DNA of 51,838 bases from positions 1 to 51,838 of the forward strand of contig CANJXF010000028.1 in NCBI GenBank assembly GCA_947478865.1, given 5' to 3'. A program made the translations under genes and the position numbers. The DNA is from Verrucomicrobiales bacterium (GTDB lineage Bacteria; Verrucomicrobiota; Verrucomicrobiia; Limisphaerales; CANJXF01). The notes beneath the pieces were generated by a model. That model saw nothing but the letters and a program-made list of their open reading frames with translations. It searched no databases and had not been told where the DNA came from. This document shows positions 26,027 to 35,266 of the stretch, piece by piece. Position 1 is the stretch's first letter. Each line of letters starts with the position of its first letter.

Positions 26027-26626
26027 ATTTTCTATCCCGCCACGCGCACCGCGACTTATCTGGCGGATGGAAATGTGCTCCTCGCTAACGTCGCGCCGAT
26101 CACCGCGCCGAACGCCAGCGCGCACGGCGCGGCCTGGGGCGTCGGACGCGGCGACGCCTACTTCAACCAGCTGCGCTGCGAGATTTACGACAATACTCCC
26201 ACCGTCGTCACCACGAACCCCGCGAGCGCCACCTTGCCTCCGGGCGCGACTCATACCTTCACTGCGAGCTACACCGGCTGCGCGACGAATTTGCAGTGGC
26301 ATGAGAACAACGCTGCTATGTCCGGCGAAAACGGCCACACCCTCACGCTGGTCAACGTCACCAGCAATCATGTCGCCGCCTACAAACTCGGCATCGCCGA
26401 CCCGCAGACCGGCACAACCATCTTCACCGCATCTGCGACGCTTACGATTCAGCCGACGATCTCGATTCTTTTGTCCGATGGGAACATCGCCATCCATTTC
26501 ACTGGCACCCTTCAATCCAGCGCGACTATGACCGGCCCGTTCACCAACATCGCATCCGCGCCGACCAGTCCAATTGTTCTGACCAACCCTGCCGCATCCG
26601 CCCAATTTTTTCGCACGCGTTACTGA
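26027..26626 (+). pseudogene. 5'-truncated secreted Ig-like protein fragment
   Basis: The frame reads TRTATYLADGNVLLANVAPI, GRGDAYFNQLRCEIYDN, then an Ig-like module (SATLPPGATHTFTASYTGCA, LQWHENNAAMSGENGHTLTL) and a typical C-terminal module with ISILLSDGNIAIHFTGTLQS, ending AQFFRTRY. There is no signal peptide and no start region; the reading begins abruptly beside the truncated esterase on the other strand. I read it as the surviving 3' half of a large secreted protein. A start at 26075 is possible but would give an orphan fragment. Confidence 0.6.
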
Positions 26627-26970
26627 CCCTCGGTATTGGTCTCATGACAACCCTTTCCCTCATGGCTTTTCAGCTTGTCAACGCACTCGGCCATGTCCGC
26701 CGGACAACTCTGGTTTTATTCCGCAGCCCAGGCCGCTCGTCGAATGGTTCGGGAAGGAGCTCTTTCACCAGCTGCCGGAGCGATCCGGCGTGCATCTGAT
26801 GTGCGGCGAGCGGGAAGCTGTCGGCTCCACGGGCTCGGCGCCGGGGTGACGAATCTGGCGGTCTTGAATAACGGAACCAACGCGGACGCTTACAATGTTC
26901 ACGGCAACTGGACATTTCTATTTTTCACAGTGGGCGGGGTGGTAATTTCCCGCCATTATGGAAACCGCTT
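26627..26970. other. intergenic, no supported gene
   Basis: No frame looks like an intact gene. One plus-strand frame at about 26727-26846 gives PLVEWFGKELFHQLPERSGV followed by HLMCGEREAVGS and then a stop, which could be a fragment of an unidentified protein. The run into apbE has no strong promoter or ribosome-binding site that I can see. Confidence 0.5.
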
Positions 26971-27999
26971 ATGCGATCGAAGGATTCATTTTTTATTTTT
27001 GCGACATTGTTTGGGCTCTGTTCCTGCGCGCAGCTCAAGGTGGACAGAACGATGGCGCTTTCTCGCTACGAATTCTCCCAGCCGGAAATGGGCGTGCCGT
27101 TCCGCATGGTCATGTATGCCGCGACAGAAGCGGAGGCGCAGTCGGCGGCGAAGGCAGCGTTTGATCGCATCGCGCAGCTCAACGGCATTTTGAGCGACTA
27201 TGACCCCGACAGTGAACTTAGCCGGCTTTCGCATACCTCAGGCACCGGTCAGAAGGTAAGGTTGAGCAGCGATCTCTGGTTGGTTTTGGAGCGTGCGCAG
27301 AGCCTGGCGAAGCGGAGCGGGGGAGCGTTTGATGTCACGGTCGGTCCCTACATCAATTTGTGGCGCAAGGCGCGGCGTGAGAAAAAAATGCCCGATGCCG
27401 ATCTGCTCAGCGAGGCGGCAAAGGCTGTGGGACATGACAAATTGCGACTCAACGCCGCGAACCACACCGCAGAGCTACTCGTTCCGAACATGCGGCTCGA
27501 TCTGGGCTCCATCGCCAAGGGGTATGCCGTGGATGAGGGTTTGCGGGTTCTGCGCGAGGGAGGAATTCGTTCGGCACTGGTGGCCGGTGCTGGCGACCTG
27601 GCCGTGAGCGAACCGCCGCCTGGAAAACCGGGATGGCGAATCGAAATCGCGCCATTGGATTCACCGGATGCGCCAGCGAAAAAATTTGTGCTGCTAAAGA
27701 ATGCCGCGCTCGGAACCTCAGGCGATCTGTTTCAGCGGCTGGAAATCGACGGCAAACGTTATTCGCACATTGTCGATCCGCACACGGGCCTCGGCTTGAC
27801 CGACCACAGTTTGGTCAACGCCATTGCCAGGGATTGTATCACGGCGAATACTCTGGCGACGACTGTCAGCGTGCTGGGGCCGGAAAATGGATTGAAGCTG
27901 GCGAGCAAAACGCCTCACGCCGCGATTAGGATTCTGCGAAAGCCGGGGAACGAAATCGAAGAGTTCGAATCGCCGGGGTTCAAGAAATTCTACGAGTGA
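26971..27999 (+). CDS. apbE: FAD:protein FMN transferase (ApbE family), likely lipoprotein
   Basis: 342 residues. The N-terminus FFIFATLFGLCSC is a possible lipoprotein signal (LCSC). ApbE landmarks: MGVPFRMVMYA, AQLNGILSDYDPDSELSRL, GGAFDVTVGPYINLWR (the family's FDxTxGPLxxLW), MRLDLGSIAKGYAVDEGLRV (GAIAKGYAVD type), GIRSALVAGAGDL, and SHIVDPHTGLG with the metal/FMN region. ApbE attaches FMN covalently to Thr/Ser of target flavoproteins such as NqrB/C or RnfG at the periplasmic face. No such target is in the window. It follows the gene-debris region with no co-directional neighbour and is followed by the convergent terminator of the Gfo/Idh operon. Confidence 0.9.
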   Translation: MRSKDSFFIFATLFGLCSCAQLKVDRTMALSRYEFSQPEMGVPFRMVMYAATEAEAQSAAKAAFDRIAQLNGILSDYDPDSELSRLSHTSGTGQKVRLSSDLWLVLERAQSLAKRSGGAFDVTVGPYINLWRKARREKKMPDADLLSEAAKAVGHDKLRLNAANHTAELLVPNMRLDLGSIAKGYAVDEGLRVLREGGIRSALVAGAGDLAVSEPPPGKPGWRIEIAPLDSPDAPAKKFVLLKNAALGTSGDLFQRLEIDGKRYSHIVDPHTGLGLTDHSLVNAIARDCITANTLATTVSVLGPENGLKLASKTPHAAIRILRKPGNEIEEFESPGFKKFYE

Positions 28000-28105
28000 A
28001 AAACGGCGGGGCGCTGCGCTTGGATCCTTGTGCCTGCGCCCACGCGTTATGCGGTCGTGAATGCGACAGGGACGCGCCCTAATTGATGCGCCCGCCCGTC
28101 GCAGG

Positions 28106-28137
28106 CAAAAAAAGAGACGCCTCAGCGAGGCGTCTCT
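28106..28137 (-). terminator. Rho-independent terminator of the Gfo/Idh operon
   Basis: Perfect 11-bp stem AGAGACGCCTC / GAGGCGTCTCT (28113-28123 and 28127-28137) with a 3-base loop. On the minus strand it is followed by TTTTTTTG. It lies about 21 bases after the Gfo/Idh stop. Confidence 0.9.
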
Positions 28138-28158
28138 TGAGATCCAGTTCAGGAGAGT

Positions 28159-29490
28159 TTAGACGGTGATCGTCTTGCCCGGAATGGCGATCGCATAGCG
28201 GCCATTTTTATCGGGCAGTGTTGGCGGATTGGCATCCCAGGCGAATGCTTTCGGCATCAAATCGATTTTTGAATTAATCGCCTCGTCCCATTCAATACTT
28301 TTCCCAGAATAGGTTGCCATGCGGCCCATGATTGAAGTCATGGTGCTGTGCGCGCCGTATTCGGCTTCGTTGTAAGGCTTGTCGGTGCGGATGGCCTTGA
28401 ACAAATCGTTATGCTCCTGCTGGTAAGGATCGATCGCGCCTTGCTTGTCGAACTTCCACTTGTTTGCCCCGCGAATAATGTGGCTGCTGACATCGCAAGT
28501 TCCTTTGGTGCCGATGACATGTTCGGAAACGCTGCTCCAAACCCCTTCGATATGTTCGCATTGGCTGAAAAGGCGTGATCCATCGGCGTATTCGTATTCG
28601 ACGGCGTGATGGTCAAAAATTTCGCCGTGATCGATGCCGGTGCGAACCTGACGTCCGCCCATTCCGTGGCAACGAACGGGGTGACCATTCTTCACCCAAT
28701 TGATCACGTCCAGATTGTGAATGTGCTGCTCGTTGATATGATCGCCGCAGAGCCAGTTGAAGTAATACCAATTGCGCATTTGATATTCCATTTCGGTCTG
28801 GCCGGCCTGACGGGGGCGCACCCAGACGCCGCTGCCGTTCCAGTAACAACGCATGGCCACGATGTCGCCAATCGCGCCGTCATGAAGGCGTTCCATCGTT
28901 TCCAAATAGCCCATTTGATGATGGCGTTGCAGACCGACGCCGACTTTCAAGTTCTTGGTTTTCGCTTCTGCGGCGGCGGCGAGAACGCGGCGCACGCCGG
29001 GCGCATCCACGGCGACGGGCTTTTCCATGAAAACGTGTTTGCCCTGCTTGACCGCTTCCTCGAAATGAATCGGTCGGAATCCGGGAGGTGTGGCCAGGAT
29101 CACCACATCGGCGAGGGCGATGGCTTTTTTGTAAGCATCGAAACCGATAAAACGATTTTCTTCGGGAACGACAACTTTGTCGCCGTGCTCTTTTTGCAAA
29201 CTCTTCAGGCATCCATCCATCCGGTCGCTAAAAGCATCCGCCACCGCGACGAGTTTCAAATTCTTATCAGCGCTCAAGGCCTGGTTGGCCGCGCCGGAGC
29301 CGCGCCCCCCGCAGCCGATTAGGGCGATTTTCAGCGTGCTGTTGTTTTGGGCAGCGAACGATTTTCCCGCGATCGTGGTGGCCGCAACAACACTGGCGAA
29401 AGTGGTGCCGATGGCTGCGCTGGAGGTTGTTTTAATAAAGTCCCGGCGCGTGAATTTGCTCTCGGGCAACTGAGATTCGTTTGGGTTCAT
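28159..29490 (-). CDS. Tat-exported Gfo/Idh/MocA family oxidoreductase
   Basis: 443 residues from ATG 29490. The Tat signal reads KFTRRDFIKTTSSAAIG. The NAD(P)-binding Rossmann fold starts LKIALIGCGGRGSGAANQAL. EKPVAVDAPGVRR carries the conserved EKP motif, and NWYYFNWLCGDHINEQHIHN carries the catalytic-region D/H pair of the family. Proteins of this exported group are abundant in Planctomycetes and Verrucomicrobiota and act on sugars or cyclitols; this substrate is unknown. It sits 22 bases downstream of the cytochrome/FGE gene in an operon ending at the 28106 terminator. An in-frame upstream ATG at 29529 would add 13 residues and overlap the previous gene. Confidence 0.88.
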   Translation of the reverse strand: MNPNESQLPESKFTRRDFIKTTSSAAIGTTFASVVAATTIAGKSFAAQNNSTLKIALIGCGGRGSGAANQALSADKNLKLVAVADAFSDRMDGCLKSLQKEHGDKVVVPEENRFIGFDAYKKAIALADVVILATPPGFRPIHFEEAVKQGKHVFMEKPVAVDAPGVRRVLAAAAEAKTKNLKVGVGLQRHHQMGYLETMERLHDGAIGDIVAMRCYWNGSGVWVRPRQAGQTEMEYQMRNWYYFNWLCGDHINEQHIHNLDVINWVKNGHPVRCHGMGGRQVRTGIDHGEIFDHHAVEYEYADGSRLFSQCEHIEGVWSSVSEHVIGTKGTCDVSSHIIRGANKWKFDKQGAIDPYQQEHNDLFKAIRTDKPYNEAEYGAHSTMTSIMGRMATYSGKSIEWDEAINSKIDLMPKAFAWDANPPTLPDKNGRYAIAIPGKTITV

Positions 29491-29512
29491 GTTTGTAAGT
29501 AAAAAGGTTTTC

Positions 29513-31060
29513 TTATTCTTTTTCAACACCGCTATTCCAGTAATTTTTCATTTCTTCGGCGCTCGGAACTTTGAGCGGACGAACGATGCGGAAACCGAGA
29601 AATTGCGCGTCGGTGAGAAACCAAATGCTTTTGGGCAGCTGCGGGTCTTGCATCTTCCAATCTTTGGAGGAGGCGCGTCGGGCCGCGCTGCGCAGCTTAT
29701 CGGGTTTGTCATCCCACGATCCGCCACGCGCCGAGTGCGGGTAAGGAAGGGTCGCTTTGTTCCACGGATTTTCGGAGCCGGCGGCAAACTTCTTGTAAAG
29801 TTCTGCATCGTAACCGTCGAGCGTCCATTCGGCGACGTTGCCGTGCATGTCATGCAGGCCCCATGGGTTCGCTTTTTTCTTGCCGACCTTTTGATATTTA
29901 TAATCGCTGTTCTTTTCATACCAGGCGTAGTCGCCGATCTGCGATTCATCGTTTCCGAACGAATAGGTCGTCGTTGTGCCGGCGCGGCAGGCGTATTCCC
30001 ATTCTGCTTCCGTCGGCAGGCGATAGAAGTGACCGGTCTTGGCGCTCAGCCACTGGCAGTACTTGTTCGCGGCGTGCTGCGTCATGCTGATGGCGGGGAA
30101 GCCATTCTTGCCCATGCCGAAACTCATTTCGACGTACGGTTTGGTTGGTCGGGTGACGGCGTCGGCGGTTTCACTGGTGTAAGTGCCGTCGGCCTCTTTC
30201 TTTTTCTCGGCCGGATACATGAACAATTCATATTCGTCCCAGGTCACTTCGCACTTGGCCATCCAGAACGGGGCGAGCTTCACTTTATGTTGCGGGCCTT
30301 CGTCTGGTTTGCGATTCGCTTCCGAATCAGCGCTGCCCATCGTGAATTCTCCGCTCGGAATCGGCAGCAGATCAAAGGTCACTTCGGTGCCTGGAATTTT
30401 TTCACTGATCTTTTTCATCTCCGCTTCCGTGTTTTCTTTCGAAGCGGCGAGAATGCGTTTGTGAATTTCCGCGACCACGATCATTTCCGGATCCTGAATC
30501 ACGCCGCCCGCGCCGCCGAGTTTGACGTCCTTGGGCCAAACGGCGCCTTGGTTGACCCAAAGTTTCAAATCCTCAATCGCGGTTTCGGAGAGCGGTCCGC
30601 CCTTCTCGAGAATCGGTTTGATGTCCCGGACGAAATCAATTTTCTTCACATTGACCAATGTCAAATCGGACGGCCATTTTCCGCCTTCGGCAATCCATTG
30701 GCGAATCACTTCGGTTTGCGCTTTCGGCAAGGGTCCGCCTTTGTCCTTGGGCGGCATCAGCCGTTTGTTGTCCGCGGGCAGGACCAGGTAGGTATAGATT
30801 TTGCTTTTTTCTGCGTCGCCGGGCACAAGGTCGCTTCCTTTTTCGCCGCCTTTAATTACGTTTGCCAACGTGGTCATATCGAACTCGCCATTCTCGTGGG
30901 CGTTTTTCGAGCCATGGCAGGAGAGACAATTCGATTCCAGGATCGGTTTTACCTCTTTGACAAAGTCAACCGCGGCGGAGGCGGATTGGGGTGACAACGT
31001 GCAGGCGAACAGCGCTAGAACAGCGCTTCCAGTTAAAGCGAGTGAACAAGTGTTTTTCAT
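29513..31060 (-). CDS. exported fusion: planctomycete cytochrome c domain(s) plus FGE/sulfatase-modifying-like domain
   Basis: 515 residues from ATG 31060, with signal peptide LALTGSAVLALFACTLSPQS. PSCyt1-type domain: VDFVKEVKPILESNCLSCHG with CxxCH, then LMPPKDKGGPLPKAQTEVIR and QWIAEGGKWPSD. A second copy follows (IDFVRDIKPILEKGGPLSET..LKLWVNQGAVWP) but the haem motif and the segment around it are missing. From ~225 the chain is an FGE-sulfatase domain (PF03781): IPSGEFTMGSADSEANRKPD, FWMAKCEVTWDEYELFM, RLPTEAEWEYACRAGTTTTY, WGLHDMHGNVAEWTLD and LGFRIVRP. Most such proteins are not true formylglycine generators, and I do not assign that activity. It is the first gene of the operon with the Gfo/Idh protein. 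Confidence 0.88.
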   Translation of the reverse strand: MKNTCSLALTGSAVLALFACTLSPQSASAAVDFVKEVKPILESNCLSCHGSKNAHENGEFDMTTLANVIKGGEKGSDLVPGDAEKSKIYTYLVLPADNKRLMPPKDKGGPLPKAQTEVIRQWIAEGGKWPSDLTLVNVKKIDFVRDIKPILEKGGPLSETAIEDLKLWVNQGAVWPKDVKLGGAGGVIQDPEMIVVAEIHKRILAASKENTEAEMKKISEKIPGTEVTFDLLPIPSGEFTMGSADSEANRKPDEGPQHKVKLAPFWMAKCEVTWDEYELFMYPAEKKKEADGTYTSETADAVTRPTKPYVEMSFGMGKNGFPAISMTQHAANKYCQWLSAKTGHFYRLPTEAEWEYACRAGTTTTYSFGNDESQIGDYAWYEKNSDYKYQKVGKKKANPWGLHDMHGNVAEWTLDGYDAELYKKFAAGSENPWNKATLPYPHSARGGSWDDKPDKLRSAARRASSKDWKMQDPQLPKSIWFLTDAQFLGFRIVRPLKVPSAEEMKNYWNSGVEKE

Positions 31061-31299
31061 TTCAGTGATGCAACGAGCCAATTTTTCACGGCGACGAATT
31101 CAATGTCAATCTTGCATCGAAATCAGACGTGATGCACGCCCGGCGATTCAAAAGAGTTTTTTTGGGCTCAGCCATAAGCGAATGAGTTTAAGCCGGGGAA
31201 AGATGGCTGTGAGAAGAAAGTGCCCGAACGCCCTTGAAGTTTGTTCGACAATCTTACGCTTATTGTAATCGGGTTCTCGCTGACAAATCGGCCAATTTC

Positions 31300-33474
31300 T
31301 TAGTAGCCCACGAGCATCGATGGCTTATCGTGATCCGTTCCAAGCCCGAATCGGGGAAATGCCTTCAGAGAAAACGTGGCCGCAATCGTGTAATCGTTGC
31401 CCTCGCTGCGATTGTCCCGCACGCGGAACGTCAGCGCGGCCGTCCAACTCCGCAGGTCGCGATAGATCGTGTAATACTGTTCTTCCATCGTTCCATCGCG
31501 TGCTTCGAAATGGTGCGAGATGCGCGTTCCCCAGTTTTCGTTGAGTCGATAATAGAGGCTGGTCGTAATCAAGTTGTGGCCGATGTTCGAACCCGACAGC
31601 GCTTCGCTATCGAGAAAGCGATGGCCAAGACTCAAGCTCCAGACGTTGTTTGGCTCAAGCAGGAGGCGATGCTGTGCCTCCATAAAGCGCCAGCGGTTCA
31701 GATTGTAGCGCGTGTCGGACTGGAAGCTGACCCAGTTGCGCGGCCGGAATTCCAGCGCGGAATTGAGCGAAGCGAAGTCGGTCTGGTTCGTCCGCGGATC
31801 GATTCGCCAGTCGGTGGATAGGCTCCAGTTTAATAAATTTTCCACCAGCTCATCGCGTTTCGTTTGCAAGCGATTGCGAATGCCAAAGCGCAGAACATTT
31901 TGCGAATCGATTGCGTCGATCGAGTTGTATTGGGGAAAGTCGATGGGCAGCGTGCGCAGGCTTTGCAACTCGGGATCAAATTGCGGCAGCTCGGGCGGGA
32001 GCACGTTCGGGCTCGGGACGAAAACGTAATTGATCGACGGTTCAAAAATGTGGCGAAGCCCTCTCACATCAAACAATTTATTCTCTGCGCCGGCCCAAAG
32101 GCGGGATGACTTGAGGGAGACTTCCGAGCCGGTATTGAACACGCCGCGGGTTTCTTCCCTCGTGGTCGCTCCGGGGCCATCGGCTTCGGTGTAATAGGTG
32201 AAGCGCCCGCCGACTCTTGGAATCACGTTAAGCCAGCCAAAGAACGTTTGCGGCAATAGGATTTGATGAAAGGAATCGGCGCGGCCCGCTGAATAATTTG
32301 TCGAATTGTCAACGAAGGCGCGGTTGTAGTAGCCGACGGAATTATCTCCCTCGTAGTAGAACGGCGTGTCTCCGAGTTGCTGCCGTAACGCGGTCAGTTT
32401 GACATCGGGCAAACGCTCCACGGTTTCGAGGAAATCATTGACCTGCGGCTGGGCGAGAATGTTCAGGCTGTAGTTCGGCCAGAGTTGATTTATTTCCAAA
32501 AAGCTTTTTGGCTGAATATTGCTGCGATATTCGCTTTCGAAGAAATCGTGGTCCACCCGCGGATCGCTTTGGTAATTAGCCACGGCCTTTACCGTCAAAT
32601 TGGTTCGGACGGTTGCCTGATGCGAAAAGGCGATCCGATGTCGCTCGTCGGGAACCGGTTCGAAGGAGGAATTGGAATTAGGCGCGTCGTCGTTGGCGTA
32701 ATAGTATTCGACCTTTCCTTCTCCAAGATGGCCGAGGTGCCACCCAAACTCAGGCCCGCCGGCAAACCCGCGCTTCTCGCGGTAGTCCATATGCAGCGCA
32801 CCATCGATTTTCTCTTCCGTGTAGAAATTATAAGTGCTCAAAAGGAATGGCCCGTAAGCCGTGCGATAACCGGGCACGAAATCAAAATGGTTCACGCGCG
32901 GGCCGAGCGTTCGACGGTAGTAAGGAAAATAGAAAATGGGGACATCGCCGATCCGCACCGTCGCCTCCCGCGCTTCGAAATATTTCCCTGGAACAATGGT
33001 CAGGCTGCGCGCTTGAACTTTGTAGGCAGGCTCCGCGTAATCATCCGTGGTTATGACAACGTTGGTCCCGGTATACGTGTTGTTAGTTCGTTTGGCCTGA
33101 AGATTTTCACCCGAAAGAAAAAACGGCGCTTGGCCCGTCTTGAATCGGCCCGACTCCATTTGCTGGGTTTTGAAATTGTAAAAGATTCGCTCGCCCGACC
33201 AAAGTGCGCCCTTGGTTTTGATCGTCACATTTCCGTCGGCAAGGATGTCTCCCGTCTTCGCGTCGGCCGAGGCTGAATCCGCCGTCAGGACGACGTTGCT
33301 ATAGGTGATGATGACGCCGTTCGTGGCGGTGGCGATTTTCGTGACGGTGTCAAATTCGACGACGCCTTTGTCGTTTTTAGGTTTGATCGAAAACCCAAAA
33401 TCTTCCTGAGCGCGGGCGGTCGCAGCCGTGGAGCAGACGAGTAGAATCAGGCAAAGCGCGCGCAGTTGTTTCAT
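31300..33474 (-). CDS. lptD: LPS-assembly outer-membrane protein LptD
   Basis: 724 residues from ATG 33474, with a signal peptide (LRALCLILLVCSTAATARAQ). An OstA/LptA-like N-terminal domain follows (ATNGVIITYSNVVLTADSAS, KTGDILADGNVTIKTKGALW, RIFYNFKTQQMESGRFKTGQ), then the LptD barrel segment (VPIFYFPYYRRTLGPRVNHF, FLLSTYNFYTEEKIDGALHM, WLNVIPRVGGRFTYYTEADG, RHIFEPSINYVFVP) and many alternating beta strands to the C-terminus. It inserts lipopolysaccharide into the outer leaflet and implies a diderm cell with LPS. The cysteines that form disulfides in E. coli LptD are largely absent. The next upstream gene on the same strand is DUF4230. An alternative start at 33495 would add seven residues. 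Confidence 0.88.
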   Translation of the reverse strand: MKQLRALCLILLVCSTAATARAQEDFGFSIKPKNDKGVVEFDTVTKIATATNGVIITYSNVVLTADSASADAKTGDILADGNVTIKTKGALWSGERIFYNFKTQQMESGRFKTGQAPFFLSGENLQAKRTNNTYTGTNVVITTDDYAEPAYKVQARSLTIVPGKYFEAREATVRIGDVPIFYFPYYRRTLGPRVNHFDFVPGYRTAYGPFLLSTYNFYTEEKIDGALHMDYREKRGFAGGPEFGWHLGHLGEGKVEYYYANDDAPNSNSSFEPVPDERHRIAFSHQATVRTNLTVKAVANYQSDPRVDHDFFESEYRSNIQPKSFLEINQLWPNYSLNILAQPQVNDFLETVERLPDVKLTALRQQLGDTPFYYEGDNSVGYYNRAFVDNSTNYSAGRADSFHQILLPQTFFGWLNVIPRVGGRFTYYTEADGPGATTREETRGVFNTGSEVSLKSSRLWAGAENKLFDVRGLRHIFEPSINYVFVPSPNVLPPELPQFDPELQSLRTLPIDFPQYNSIDAIDSQNVLRFGIRNRLQTKRDELVENLLNWSLSTDWRIDPRTNQTDFASLNSALEFRPRNWVSFQSDTRYNLNRWRFMEAQHRLLLEPNNVWSLSLGHRFLDSEALSGSNIGHNLITTSLYYRLNENWGTRISHHFEARDGTMEEQYYTIYRDLRSWTAALTFRVRDNRSEGNDYTIAATFSLKAFPRFGLGTDHDKPSMLVGY

Positions 33475-33569
33475 TAGGCGCGCAAAGCTAAGCAAAAGGG
33501 GGAATTGCTGCCAAGCGGCATTTAAAGATTCTTGCGGAGCATTGCGAATGCAAATCTCACGAATGCGGG

Positions 33570-34166
33570 CTAGCGGAATTCCACTTCGCTGAAACCCATT
33601 TGGTGAAAGAGGTTCGTGAGTTGCGTTCGCGCCCGTTCGTCAGCTTCCTTCAAAATTCCATTATAACGGGCGGACCGTTTGAGGTCATCCACCGCCTGGC
33701 GGCGCGCGTTCTGCTCCAGATTGCGATCAAACGGACGGAATAATCCCGTCGTGCGCTCGAGCACTTGCGTTTTTGTGTCATCGAGATAGGAGTCGGTGAT
33801 TTTTGCCGCGGGCATTTTGCAAAAAATCTTTTTGTCATCAATGCGCAGGTCGTTTGTCCCAAGCTGTTGGAAGTCAATGCCGGCTTTGGTAATTCCGTGC
33901 GCCAAAAGAATGAGCCGACTCTGCCCGGCAAACATCTGGGCGAGCAAGCTTTCTGGCGGAACGTCGAGGACCACAACTTTTTCCATTACGTATTTAACCG
34001 TGACCAGTTCGGAGAGGCCTTGGATTTGTTTGATGACAGTTGAAGTGCCGTAGATTTGTCCTGGCGATCTTGCGCCGGAAAGCTTTTGAAACAGAGCGCC
34101 GCCGACCAGTCCCAATAAAAAAACCAGGGCAAGGACGGACAATGCGATGGCGATGCGCTTGAACAT
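33570..34166 (-). CDS. DUF4230 domain membrane-anchored protein
   Basis: 198 residues. One N-terminal anchor (IAIALSVLALVFLLGLVGGA, 5-24) and then the DUF4230 region: STVIKQIQGLSELVTVKYVM (the typical motif where the protein is anchored by a helix and reads LxTxxY), MEKVVVLDVP, LILLAHGITKAGIDFQQLGT, RIDDKKIFCKMPAAKITDSY and NARRQAVDDLKRSARYNGIL. The family is widespread, has one TM and has no proven biochemical role. It lies 95 bases upstream of lptD on the same strand and is divergent from hemB. Confidence 0.8.
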   Translation of the reverse strand: MFKRIAIALSVLALVFLLGLVGGALFQKLSGARSPGQIYGTSTVIKQIQGLSELVTVKYVMEKVVVLDVPPESLLAQMFAGQSRLILLAHGITKAGIDFQQLGTNDLRIDDKKIFCKMPAAKITDSYLDDTKTQVLERTTGLFRPFDRNLEQNARRQAVDDLKRSARYNGILKEADERARTQLTNLFHQMGFSEVEFR

Positions 34167-34270
34167 GAGAATGATTTTAGCTTTTTATGGCTGGTTGCAA
34201 AGGGGGAAAACGCGGCCCGTGGTTTCTTTCCTGCATTGCCGCAGCGAAGCCGATTCATTAACTTTGCTCC

Positions 34271-35266
34271 ATGAGTTTGAATTCAGTCGGCCAGTTTCCG
34301 AACTATCGTCCGCGCCGTTTGCGGCAATCACCCGCGATGCGCCGGCTGGTTCAGGAAACTCGTTTGAGCGCCGACCAGCTCGTCCTGCCTCTGTTCGTTC
34401 GCGCCGGGAAAAAATTGCGCCAGCCAATCTCTTCGATGCCTGGGGTCTTCCAACTTTCGCCCGACGAGATGCTGGTGGAAGCACGCAACGCCCACGACGC
34501 CGGGGTGCCCGCCGTTTTGCTTTTTGGCATTCCCGAAACCAAAGATGCCAAAGCCTCTGGAGCCTACGCGCAGAATGGAATAGTGCAGAAAGCGGTGCGT
34601 TTGCTCAAAAAAGAATTGCCCGATCTGCTTGTGATCACGGACGTGTGCCTGTGCGAATACATGAGCCACGGGCACTGCGGAATCGTTGAGGCGCGCGGGC
34701 GTGTGCTCAATGATCCCAGCTTAAAACTATTGGCGCGCGCGGCGGTGAGTCATGCCGAGGCGGGTGCGGATATCGTTGCGCCGAGCGACATGATGGACGG
34801 GCGTGTTCGCGCCCTGCGCGAAGCGCTGGACACAAATGGTTTTCTGGATATGCCGATTCTTTCCTACGCGGCAAAATTTGCTTCTGCCTATTACGGTCCA
34901 TTTCGCGAAGCGGCAGAATCGGCGCCGCAATTTGGGGATCGCCGCAGTTACCAGATGAATGGAGCCAATGCCGAGGAAGCCATGCGCGAAGTGGCCATGG
35001 ATATTCAGGAGGGAGCGGACATGGTCATGGTGAAGCCCGCGCTGGCTTACCTGGATATTTTATACCGCGTGAAAACCGAGTTCGGCTACCCGACCGCCGC
35101 GTATTCCGTGAGCGCTGAATATTCGATGATTAAAGCCGCCGCGGCGAAAGGCTGGATCGACGAACGTGCCGTGATGATGGAAACGCTGCTTTCGATGCGC
35201 CGCGCTGGCGCTGATATTTTGATTACCTACGCAGCCGCTGACGTGGCGCGCTGGTTGAAAAGCTGA
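34271..35266 (+). CDS. hemB: delta-aminolevulinic acid dehydratase (porphobilinogen synthase)
   Basis: 331 residues. Joins two 5-aminolevulinate molecules into porphobilinogen in haem/tetrapyrrole biosynthesis. The zinc-cysteine signature [15 protein letters not shown] (C126, C128, C136) is present, so it is the Zn-dependent type. The two active-site lysines lie in [18 protein letters not shown] (K202) and [13 protein letters not shown] (K255). [17 protein letters not shown] and [18 protein letters not shown] are family blocks. ATG 34271 has no good Shine-Dalgarno sequence. It is divergent from DUF4230 and its last 40 bases overlap the 3' end of the FHA gene on the opposite strand. Confidence 0.96.
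   Translation: MSLNSVGQFPNYRPRRLRQSPAMRRLVQETRLSADQLVLPLFVRAGKKLRQPISSMPGVFQLSPDEMLVEARNAHDAGVPAVLLFGIPETKDAKASGAYAQNGIVQKAVRLLKKELPDLLVITDVCLCEYMSHGHCGIVEARGRVLNDPSLKLLARAAVSHAEAGADIVAPSDMMDGRVRALREALDTNGFLDMPILSYAAKFASAYYGPFREAAESAPQFGDRRSYQMNGANAEEAMREVAMDIQEGADMVMVKPALAYLDILYRVKTEFGYPTAAYSVSAEYSMIKAAAAKGWIDERAVMMETLLSMRRAGADILITYAAADVARWLKS

Noticed and set aside
29489-30994. Long plus-strand open frame (501 codons)
   Set aside because: It is exactly antisense to the cytochrome/FGE gene, has Phe/Arg-rich shadow composition and no family features.
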